Notes under the pieces: model-generated | The model's input: the letters and a program-made list of their open reading frames with translations, nothing else | Told to the model about the DNA's origin: nothing | Databases searched by the model: none | Assembly (NCBI GenBank): GCA_036172665.1 | Contig: JAYKNF010000028.1 | Span: 1-64,000 of the forward strand | Direction: 5' to 3' | Length of the DNA stretch: 64,000 bases | Source: Prosopocoilus inquinatus | Taxonomy: Eukaryota > Arthropoda > Insecta > Coleoptera > Lucanidae | Shown here: positions 54,390 to 64,000 of the stretch, piece by piece | Layout of the letters: each line of letters opens with the position of its first letter | Numbering within the stretch: the stretch's first letter is position 1 | Made by a program: the position numbers and the translations under genes

Positions 54390-55577
54390 CAGGAACAACG
54401 CTAATGCGTGTTGTTTCGTTTAAAACTATTTCCAGCTCCTGCTGCTTCCAAAAACTTTGTATCTCATATCAGACTTACTGGAGTCCATCCAAACGTCAAG
54501 TAACATGTTAGGTAAGTAAGGATCGATTAGACACATCACAGGAACAACGCTAATACGTGTTGTTTCGTTCAAAACTATTTCCAGCTTCTGCTGTGTCCTA
54601 GAACATTGTATCTCACATCAGAGTTACTGGAGTCCGTCCAAACGTCAAATAACATGATAGATGAGTAAGGATCGATTAGATACATCACAGGAACAACGCT
54701 AATATGTGTTGTTTCGTTTAAAACTATTTCCAGCTGCTGCTGCTTCCGAAAATTTCGTATCTCACATTAGATTTACTGGAGTCCATCGAAACGTCAAATA
54801 ACATAGTAGCTAAGTAAGGATCGATTAGATACATCACAGGAACAACGCTAATACGTGTTGTTTCGTTCAAAACTATTTCCAGCTTCTGCTGCGTCCTAGA
54901 ACTTTGTATCTCACATCAGAGTTACTGGTGTCCGTCCAAACGTCAAATAACATGATAGATGAGTAAGGATCGATTAGATACATCACAGGAACAACGCTAA
55001 TATGTGTTGTTTCGTTTAAAACTATTTCCAGCTGCTGCTGCGTCCGAAAATTTCGTATCTCACATTAGAGTTACTGGAGTCCATCGAAACGTCAAATAAG
55101 ATGATAGATGAGTAAGGATCGATTAGATACATCACAGGAACAACGCTAATAAGTGTTGTTTCGTTTAAAATTATTTCTAGCTTCAGCTGCGTCCGAGAAC
55201 TTCGTAACTCACATCAAAGTTACTGGAGTCCATCGAAACGCCAAATAACATGATAGATGAGTAAGGATCGATTAGATACATCACAGGAACAACGCTAATG
55301 CGTGTTGTTTCGTTTAAAACTATTTCCAGCTTCTGCTGCGCCCGAAAATTTCGTATCTCACATCATAGTTTCTGGAGTCCATCGAAACGTCAAATAACAT
55401 AGTAGATAAGTAAGGATCGATTAGATACATCACAGGAACAACGCTAATGCGTGTTGTTTCGTTTAAAACTATTTCCAGATTCTGCTGATTCCGAAAATTT
55501 CGTATCTCACATCAAAGTTACTGGAGTCCATCGAAACGCCAAATAACATGATAGATGAGTAAGGATCGATTAGATAC

Positions 55578-58500
55578 ATCACAGGAACAACGCTAATACG
55601 TGTTGTTTCGTTTAAAACTATTTCCAGCTCCTGCTGCGTCCAAAAACTTCGTATCTCACATCAGAGTTACTAGAGTCCATCGAAACTTCAAATAACATGA
55701 TAGATGAGTAAGGATCGATTAGATACATCACAGGAACAACGCTAATGCGTGTTGTTTCATTTAAAACTATTTCCAGCTTCTGCTGGGTCCGAAAATTTCG
55801 TATCTCACATCAGAGTTACTGGAGTCCATCGAAACGTCAAATAACATATTAGATAAGTAAGGATCGATTAGATACATCACAGGAACAACGCTAATACGTG
55901 TTGTTTCGTTTAAAACTATTTCCAGCTCCTGCTCCGTCCAAAAACTTCGTATCTCACATCAGAGTTACTAGAGTCCATCGAAACGTCAAATAACATGATA
56001 AATGAGTAAGGATCGATTAGATACATCACAGGAACAACGCTAATGCGTGTTGTTTCATTTAAAACTATTTGTAGCTTCCTCTGCGTCCGAAAATTTCGTA
56101 TCTCACATCAGAGTTACTGGAGTCCATCGAAACGTCAAATAACATAGTAGATAAGTAAGGATCGATTAGATACATCACAGGAACAACGCTAATACGTGTT
56201 GTTTCGTTCAAAACTATTTCCAGCTTCTGCTGCGTCCGAGAACTTTGTATCTCACATCAGAGTTACTGGAGTCCATTCAAACGTCAAATAACATGATAGA
56301 TGAGTAAGAATCGATTAGATACATCACAGGAACATCGCTAATGCGTGTTGTTTCGTTTAAAACTATTTCCAGCTTCTGCTGCGTCCGAAAACGTCGTATC
56401 TCACATCAGAGTTACTGGAGTCCATCGAAACGACAAATAACATGATAGATAAGTAAGGATCGATTAGATACAGCACAGGAACAACGCTAATACGTGTTGT
56501 TTCGTTTAAAACTATTTCCAGCTACTGCTGCGTCCGAGAACTTTGTATCTCACATCAGAGTTACTGGAGTCCATCCAAACGTCAAATAACATGATAGATG
56601 AGTAAGGATCGATTAGATACATCACAGGAACAACGCTAATACGTGTTGTTTCGTTTAAAACTATTTCCAGCTCCTGCTGCGTCCAAAAACTTCGTATCTC
56701 ACATCAGAGTTACTAGAGTCCATCGAAACGTCAAATAACATGATAAATGAGTAAGGATCGATTAGATACATCACAGGAACAACGCTAATGCGTGTTGTTT
56801 CATTTAAAACTATTTGTAGCTTCCTCTGCGTCCGAAAATTTCGTATCTCACATCAGAGTTACTGGAGTCCATCGAAACGTCAAATAACATAGTAGATAAG
56901 TAAGGATCGATTAGATACATCACAGGAACAACGCTAATACGTGTTGTTTCGTTCAAAACAATTTCCAGCTCCCGCTGCGTCCAAAAACTACGTATCTCAC
57001 ATCAGAGTTTCTAGAGTCCATCGAAACGTCAAATAACATGATAGATGAGTAAGGATCGATTAGATACATCACAGGAACAACGCTAATGCGTGTTGTTTCA
57101 TTTAAAACTATTTGCAGCTTCTGCTGCGTCCGAAAATTTCGTATCTCACATCAGAGTTACTGGAGTCCATTCAAACGTCAAATAACATAGTAGATAAGTA
57201 AGGATCGATTAGATACATCACAGGAACAACGCTAATACGTGTTGTTTCGTTCAAAACTATTTCCAGCTTCTGCTGCGTCCGAGAACTTTGTATCTCACAT
57301 CAGAGTTACTGGAGTCCATTCAAACGTCAAATAACATGATAGATGAGTAAGAATCGATTAGATACATCACAGGAACATCGCTAATGCGTGTTGTTTCGTT
57401 TAAAACTATTTCCAGCTTCTGCTGCGTCCGAAAACGTCGTATCTCACATCAGAGTTACTGGAGTCCATCGAAACGACAAATAACATGATAGATAAGTAAG
57501 GATCGATTAGATACAGCACAGGAACAACGCTAATACGTGTTGTTTCGTTTAAAACTATTTCCAGCTCCTGCTGCGTCCAAAAACTTCGTATCTCACATCA
57601 GAGTTACTAGAGTCCATCGAAACTTCAAATAACATGATAGATGAGTAAGGATCGATTAGATACATCACAGGAACAACGCTAATGCGTGTTGTTTCATTTA
57701 AAACTATTTCCAGCTTCTGCTGGGTCCGAAAATTTCGTATCTCACATCAGAGTTACTGGAGTCCATCGAAACGTCAAATAACATATTAGATAAGTAAGGA
57801 TCGATTAGATACATCACAGGAACAACGCTAATACGTGTTGTTTCGTTTAAAACTATTTCCAGCTCCTGCTCCGTCCAAAAACTTCGTATCTCACATCAGA
57901 GTTACTAGAGTCCATCGAAACGTCAAATAACATGATAAATGAGTAAGGATCGATTAGATACATCACAGGAACAACGCTAATGCGTGTTGTTTCATTTAAA
58001 ACTATTTGTAGCTTCCTCTGCGTCCGAAAATTTCGTATCTCACATCAGAGTTACTGGAGTCCATCGAAACGTCAAATAACATAGTAGATAAGTAAGGATC
58101 GATTAGATACATCACAGGAACAACGCTAATACGTGTTGTTTCGTTCAAAACTATTTCCAGCTTCTGCTGCGTCCGAGAACTTTGTATCTCACATCAGAGT
58201 TACTGGAGTCCATTCAAACGTCAAATAACATGATAGATGAGTAAGACTCGATTAGATACATCACAGGAACATCGCTAATGCGTGTTGTTTCGTTTAAAAC
58301 TATTTCCAGCTTCTGCTGCGTCCGAAAACGTCGTATCTCACATCAGAGTTACTGGAGTCCATCGAAACGACAAATAACATGATAGATAAGTAAGGATCGA
58401 TTAGATACAGCACAGGAACAACGCTAATACGTGTTGTTTCGTTTAAAACTATTTCCAGCTACTGCTGCGTCCGAGAACTTTGTATCTCACATCAGAGTTA

Positions 58501-59185
58501 CTGGAGTCCATCCAAACGTCAAATAACATGATAGATGAGTAAGGATCGATTAGATACATCACAGGAACAACGCTAATACGTGTTGTTTCGTTTAAAACTA
58601 TTTCCAGCTCCTGCTGCGTCCAAAAACTTCGTATCTCACATCAGAGTTACTAGAGTCCATCGAAACGTCAAATAACATGATAAATGAGTAAGGATCGATT
58701 AGATACATCACAGGAACAACGCTAATGCGTGTTGTTTCATTTAAAACTATTTGTAGCTTCCTCTGCGTCCGAAAATTTCGTATCTCACATCAGAGTTACT
58801 GGAGTCCATCGAAACGTCAAATAACATAGTAGATAAGTAAGGATCGATTAGATACATCACAGGAACAACGCTAATACGTGTTGTTTCGTTCAAAACAATT
58901 TCCAGCTCCCGCTGCGTCCAAAAACTACGTATCTCACATCAGAGTTTCTAGAGTCCATCGAAACGTCAAATAACATGATAGATGAGTAAGGATCGATTAG
59001 ATACATCACAGGAACAACGCTAATGCGTGTTGTTTCATTTAAAACTATTTGCAGCTTCTGCTGCGTCCGAAAATTTCGTATCTCACATCAGAGTTACTGG
59101 AGTCCATTCAAACGTCAAATAACATAGTAGATAAGTAAGGATCGATTAGATACATCACAGGAACAACGCTAATACGTGTTGTTTC
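55578..59185. repeat. 13-monomer tandem gain specific to segment B
   Basis: About 55,578-57,248 recurs at 57,515-59,185 (offset 1,937 = 13 x 149; CGAAACTTCA at 55,681 and 57,618). Between them, about 57,210-57,559 matches a position 7 monomers back (GAGTAAGAATCG at 56,302 and 57,345, offset 1,043). The monomer order therefore jumps back 7 and then 6 monomers, best explained by two unequal exchanges. A third related copy has GAGTAAGACTCG at 58,239. Confidence 0.85.
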
Positions 59186-59239
59186 GTTTAAAACTATTTC
59201 CAGCTCCTGCTGCGTCCAAAAACTTCGTATCTCACATCA

Positions 59240-60433
59240 GACTTACTGGAGTCCATCCAAACGTCAAATAACATGTTAGATAAGTAAGGATCGTTTAGAT
59301 ACATCACAGGAACAACGCTAATACGTGTTGTTTCGTTCAAAACTATTTCCAGCTTCTGCTGCATCCTAGAACTTTGTATCTCACATCAGAGTTACTGGAG
59401 TCCGTCCAAACGTCAAATAACATGATGGATGAGTAAGGATCGATTAGATACATCACAGGAACAACGCTAATATGTGTTGTTTCGTTTAAAACTATTTCCA
59501 GCTGCTGCTGTGCCCGAAGACGTCGTATCTCACATCAGACTTACTGGAGTCCATCCAAACGTCAAATAACATGTTAGATAAGTAAGGATCGTTTAGATAC
59601 ATCACAGGAACAACGCTAATACGTGTTGTTTCCTTCAAAACTATTTCCAGCTTCTGCTGCATCCTAGAACTTTGTATCTCACATCAGAGTTACTGGAGTC
59701 CGTCCAAACGTCAAATAACATGATGGATGAGTAAGGATCGATTAGATACATCACAGGAACAACGCTAATATGTATTGTTTCGTTTAAAACTATTTCCAGC
59801 TGCTGCTGCGTCCGAAAATTTCGTATCTCACATTAGAGTTACTGGAGTCCATCGAAACGTCAAATAACATAGTAGCCAAGTAAGGATCGATTAGATACAT
59901 CACAGGAACAACGCTAATGCGTGTTGTTCCGTTCAAAACTATTTCCTGCTTCTGCTGCGTCCAAAAACTTTGTATCTCACATCAGAGTTACTGGAGTCCA
60001 TCAAAACGTAAAATAACACTATAGATGTGTATGGATCGATTAGATACATCACAGGAACAACGCTAATACGTGTTGTTTCGTTCAAAACTATTTCCAGCTT
60101 CTGCTGCGTCCGAGAACTTTGTATCTCACATCAGAGTTACTGGAGTCCATCCAAACGTAAAATAACATGATAGATGAGTAAGGATCGATTAGATACATCA
60201 CAGGAACAACGCTAATACGTGTGGTTTCGTTTAAAACTATTTCCAGCTTCTGCTGAGTCCGAAAACGTCGTATCTCACATCAAAGTTACTGGAGTCCATC
60301 TAAACGTCAAATAACATGCTAGATAAGTAAGGATCGTTTAGTTACATCACAGGAACAACGCTAATACGTGATGTTTCGTTCAAAACTATTTCCAGCTTCT
60401 GCAGCGTCCAAAAACATCGTATCTCACATCAGA
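59240..60433. repeat. Linker between B1 and B2
   Basis: Counterpart of 33,763-34,956 at offset 25,477 (171 x 149 - 2), with the same order of rare monomers (TTTCCTTCAAA, GTAGCCAAG, GTTGTTCCG, ATGTGTATGG, GTGTGGTTTCG, GTGATGTTTCG). Confidence 0.85.
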
Positions 60434-63400
60434 ATTACTAGAGTCCATCGAAACGTCAAATAACATGATAGATGAGTAAGGATCGATTAGATACATCACA
60501 GGAACAACGCTAATGCGTGTTGTTTCGTTTAAAACTATTTCCAGCTTCTGCTGCGTCCGAAAATTTCGTATCTCACATCAGACTTACTGGAGTCCATCGA
60601 AACGTCAAATAACATAGTAGATAAGTAAGGATCGATTAGATACATCACGGGAACAACGCGAATACGTGTTGTTTCGTTTAAAACTATTTCCAGCTCCTGC
60701 TGCGTCCAAAAACTTTGTATCTCACATCAGAGTTACTGGAGTCCATCCAAACGTAAAATAACATGATAGATGAGTAAGGATCGGTTAGATACATCACAGG
60801 AATATCGCTAATGCGTGTTGTTTCGTATAAAACTATTTCCAGCTTCTGCTGCGTCCGAAAACGTCGTATCTCACATCAGAATTACTGGAGTCCATCGAAA
60901 CGACAAATAACATGATAGATAAGAAAGGATCGATTAGATACAGCACAGGAACAACGCTAATGCGTGTTGTTTCGTTTAAAACTATTTCCAGCTTCAGCTG
61001 CGTCCGAGAACTTCGTATCTCACTTCAGAGTTACTGGAGTCCATCGAAACGTCAAATAACATGATAGATGAGTAAGGATCGATTAGATACATCACAGGAA
61101 CAACGCTAATGCGTGTTGTTTCGTTTAAAACTATTTCCAGCTCCTGCTGCTTCCAAAAACTTTGTATCTCATATCAGACTTACTGGAGTCCATCCAAACG
61201 TCAAGTAACATGTTAGGTAAGTAAGGATCGCTTAGATACATCACAGGAACAACGCTAATACGTGTTGTTTCGTTCAAAACTATTTCCAGCTACTGCTGCG
61301 TCCGAGAATTTTGTATCTCACATCAGAGTTACTGGAGTCCATCCAAACTTCAAATAACATGATAGATGAGTAAGGATCGATTAGATACATCACAGGAACA
61401 ACGCTAATACGTGTTGTTTCGTTTAAAACTATTTCCAGCTCCTGCTGCGTCCAAAAACTTCGTATTTCACATCAGAGTTACTAGAGTCCATCGAAACGTC
61501 AAATAACATGATAGATGAGTAAGGATCGATTAAATACATCACAGGAACAACGCTAATGCGTGTTGTTTCATTTAAAACTATTTGCAGCTTCTGCTGCGTC
61601 CGAAAATTTCGTATCTCACATCAGAGTTACTGGAGTCCATCGAAACGTCAAATAACATAGTAGATAAGTAAGGATCGATTAGATACATCACAGGAACAAC
61701 GCTAATACGTGTTGTTTCGTTCAAAACTATTTCCAGCTTCTGCTGCGTCCGAGAACTTTGTATCTCACATCAGAGTTACTGGAGTCCATCCAAACGCCAA
61801 ATAACATGATAGATGAGTAAGGATCGATTAGATACATCACAGGAACAACGCTAATACGTATTGTTTCGTTTAAAACTATTTCCAGCTCCTGCTGCGTCCA
61901 AAAACATCGTATCTCACATCAGAATTACTAGAGTCCATCGAAACGTCAAATAACATGATAGATGAGTAAGGATCGATTAGATACATCACAGGAACAACGC
62001 TAATGCGTGTTGTTTCGTTTAAAACTATTTCCAGCTTCTGCTGCGTCCGAAAATTTCGTATCTCACATCAGACTTACTGGAGTCCATCGAAACGTCAAAT
62101 AACATAGTAGATAAGTAAGGATCGATTAGATACATCACGGGAACAACGCGAATACGTGTTGTTTCGTTTAAAACTATTTCCAGCTCCTGCTGAGTCCAAA
62201 AACTTTGTATCTCACATCAGTGTTACTGGAGTCCATCCAAACGTAAAATAACATGATAGATGAGTAAGGATCGGTTAGATACATCACAGGAATATCGCTA
62301 ATGCGTGTTGTTTCGTATAAAACTATTTCCAGCTTCTGCTGCGTCCGAAAACGTCGTATCTCACATCAGAATTACTGGAGTCCATCGAAACGACAAATAA
62401 CATGATAGATAAGAAAGGATCGATTAGATACAGCACAGGAACAACGCTAATGCGTGTTGTTTCGTTTAAAACTATTTCCAGCTTCAGCTGCGTCCGAGAA
62501 CTTCGTATCTCACTTCAGAGTTACTGGAGTCCATCGAAACGTCAAATAACATGATAGATGAGTAAGGATCGATTAGATACATACAGGAACAACGCTAATG
62601 CGTGTTGTTTCGTTTAAAACTATTTCCAGCTCCTGCTGCTTCCAAAAACTTTGTATCTCATATCAGACTTACTGGAGTCCATCCAAACGTCAAGTAACAT
62701 GTTAGGTAAGTAAGGATCGATTAGACACATCACAGGAACAACGCTAATACGTGTTCTTTCGTTCAAAACTATTTCCAGCTTCTGCTGTGTCCTAGAACAT
62801 TGTATCTCACATCAGAGTTACTGGAGTCCGTCCAAACGTCAAATAACATGATAGATGAGTAAGGATCGATTAGATACATCACAGGAACAACGCTAATATG
62901 TGTTGTTTCGTTTAAAACTATTTCCAGCTGCTGCTGCTTCCGAAAATTTCGTATCTCACATTAGATTTACTGGAGTCCATCGAAACGTCAAATAACATAG
63001 TAGCTAAGTAAGGATCGATTAGATACATCACAGGAACAACGCTAATACGTGTTGTTTCGTTCAAAACTATTTCCAGCTTCTGCTGCGTCCTAGAACTTTG
63101 TATCTCACATCAGAGTTACTGGTGTCCGTCCAAACGTCAAATAACATGATAGATGAGTAAGGATCGATTAGATACATCACAGGAACAACGCTAATATGTG
63201 TTGTTTCGTTTAAAACTATTTCCAGCTGCTGCTGCGTCCGAAAATTTCGTATCTCACATTAGAGTTACTGGAGTCCATCGAAACGTCAAATAAGATGATA
63301 GATGAGTAAGGATCGATTAGATACATCACAGGAACAACGCTAATAAGTGTTGTTTCGTTTAAAATTATTTCTAGCTTCAGCTGCGTCCGAGAACTTCGTA

Positions 63401-64000
63401 ACTCACATCAAAGTTACTGGAGTCCATCGAAACGCCAAATAACATGATAGATGAGTAAGGATCGATTAGATACATCACAGGAACAACGCTAATGCGTGTT
63501 GTTTCGTTTAAAACTATTTCCAGCTTCTGCTGCGCCCGAAAATTTCGTATCTCACATCATAGTTTCTGGAGTCCATCGAAACGTCAAATAACATAGTAGA
63601 TAAGTAAGGATCGATTAGATACATCACAGGAACAACGCTAATGCGTGTTGTTTCGTTTAAAACTATTTCCAGATTCTGCTGATTCCGAAAATTTCGTATC
63701 TCACATCAAAGTTACTGGAGTCCATCGAAACGCCAAATAACATGATAGATGAGTAAGGATCGATTAGATACATCACAGGAACAACGCTAATACGTGTTGT
63801 TTCGTTTAAAACTATTTCCAGCTCCTGCTGCGTCCAAAAACTTCGTATCTCACATCAGAGTTACTAGAGTCCATCGAAACTTCAAATAACATGATAGATG
63901 AGTAAGGATCGATTAGATACATCACAGGAACAACGCTAATGCGTGTTGTTTCATTTAAAACTATTTCCAGCTTCTGCTGGGTCCGAAAATTTCGTATCTC
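60434..64000. repeat. 42-mer copy B2, partial
   Basis: Counterpart of 34,957-38,523. CACGGGAAC lies at 60,645 and 62,135. A private change GTGTTCTTTCG is near 62,753. It ends at the window edge inside the CTGGGTCCG monomer. Confidence 0.87.
62582..62583. other. 1-bp deletion, 148-bp monomer (birthmark copy 4)
   Basis: CATACAGG form, 8,194 bp after copy 3. Final monomer phase is -2. Confidence 0.9.

Larger units (their letters stand above)
52240..59239. repeat. 42-mer copy B1, enlarged by 13 monomers
   Basis: Corresponds to A1 (28,700-33,762) but is 1,937 bp (13 x 149) longer because of the internal gain described separately. It retains the 10-mer pair (52,451 and 53,941) and the 1-bp deletion (54,388). 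Confidence 0.87.
1..64000. repeat. Tandem satellite array, 149-bp monomer, 429 full copies plus a partial
   Basis: The whole window is a head-to-tail satellite. Taking the motif CATCACAGG as monomer start, starts fall at 1, 150, 299, 448 and so on; at 14,901 and 22,202 they are still exactly 1+149k. The phase then moves +1 near 22,419, +2 near 23,016, and back by one at four later sites (30,848; 37,105; 54,388; 62,582), ending at -2, so the last monomer starts at 63,920. All monomers have the same orientation. I found no non-satellite insertion. Monomers differ at recurrent positions, for example ACG/GCG/ATG near position 22-24, T or C at 37, TT/TC/TA/TG near 53, and several forms across 65-75. 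Such arrays typically lie in centromeric or pericentromeric heterochromatin; that location is inferred. I do not recognise the family. Confidence 0.98.
48091..64000. repeat. Segment B: second copy of segment A, cut by the window end
   Basis: Counterpart of 24,551 onward; see A for marker offsets. Differences from A include a G-C-T-C change at TAAGGCTCG (48,115), two extra monomers at about 48,630-48,930 (with ATACATGACAGG and GTGGCTAAG), a replacement of A's 4-mer tandem pair by a stretch like 41.3-43.2 kb (50,370-52,310), and a 13-monomer gain at about 55,578-57,514. The copy is still in register with A at the last base, where 64,000 corresponds to 38,523. Confidence 0.87.

Noticed and set aside
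1..64000. CRISPR array
   Set aside because: The period is 149 bp and the whole period is repeated; there are no short repeats separated by unique spacers.
1..64000. Tandem repeat protein gene
   Set aside because: 149 is not a multiple of three, and every frame meets stops within one or two monomers in all but the two cases above.
1..64000. rDNA spacer or histone-type gene array
   Set aside because: No rRNA, 5S, tRNA or histone-like sequence occurs in any unit, even in the long 42-mer units.
1..64000. CAG/CTG microsatellite from the CAGCTGCTGCTGCG variants
   Set aside because: Only three or four triplets occur within one monomer subtype, and there is no length variation suggesting expansion.
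24551..64000. Transposon-borne duplication of segment A
   Set aside because: No terminal repeats, target-site duplications or non-satellite sequence are seen at the edges; the breaks fall inside conserved monomer sequence and keep phase, which fits homologous exchange.
1..64000. Assignment to a named satellite family or species
   Set aside because: I do not recognise the monomer and cannot search databases. A repeat-library search with the 149-bp consensus would settle it.

Overview
The window is one uninterrupted block of eukaryotic satellite DNA. A 149-bp monomer is repeated head to tail from the first base to the last: 429 complete monomers plus an 81-bp partial one starting at 63,920. 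All are in the same orientation and no unique sequence interrupts them. I see no genes, RNA genes, transposons, CRISPR arrays, telomeric repeats or microsatellites. Only two open frames of any length exist (87 codons each, near 22.2 and 22.8 kb), and both are by-products of 1-bp insertions. A representative monomer (24,141-24,289), counted by hand, is about 39% GC and has 9 CpGs where about 5.6 are expected. The window does not identify the species. Array size, monomer length and higher-order organisation fit centromeric or pericentromeric heterochromatin. The CpG richness argues against heavy germline CpG methylation, but this is inference.

The array is a mosaic of higher-order repeats (HORs), recognised by diagnostic variants recurring at exact multiples of 149 bp. 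1-5,810: a 16/17-monomer HOR in about 2.4 copies. 5,811-9,929: mixed monomers. 9,930-12,310: an 8-monomer tandem pair (1,192 bp). 12,311-14,661: mixed. 14,662-21,330: a 15-monomer HOR (2,235 bp) in three copies. 21,331-24,550: a mixed zone with the two 150-bp monomers. 24,551-40,019: a long segment A that contains a 42-monomer tandem pair (offset 6,257 bp), which in turn contains a 10-monomer duplication. 40,020-48,090: a patchwork of smaller duplications (4-mer, 9-mer) and a partial copy of the 42-mer region. 48,091-64,000: segment B, a second copy of A with local gains, cut by the window end.

The left third holds short-period HORs with much monomer-level variation. The right 40 kb holds long, nearly identical, nested duplications. 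This looks like a recently active amplification zone beside older array. Shared 1-bp deletions act as birthmarks linking the duplicated copies.

Within the monomer I see a conserved imperfect inverted repeat (monomer positions 8-15 and 26-33), several short odd-centred palindromes, and a TTCG-containing stretch matching 6 of the 9 essential CENP-B-box positions. All coordinates of HOR edges were placed by eye and are good to a few tens of bases; identities were not computed.
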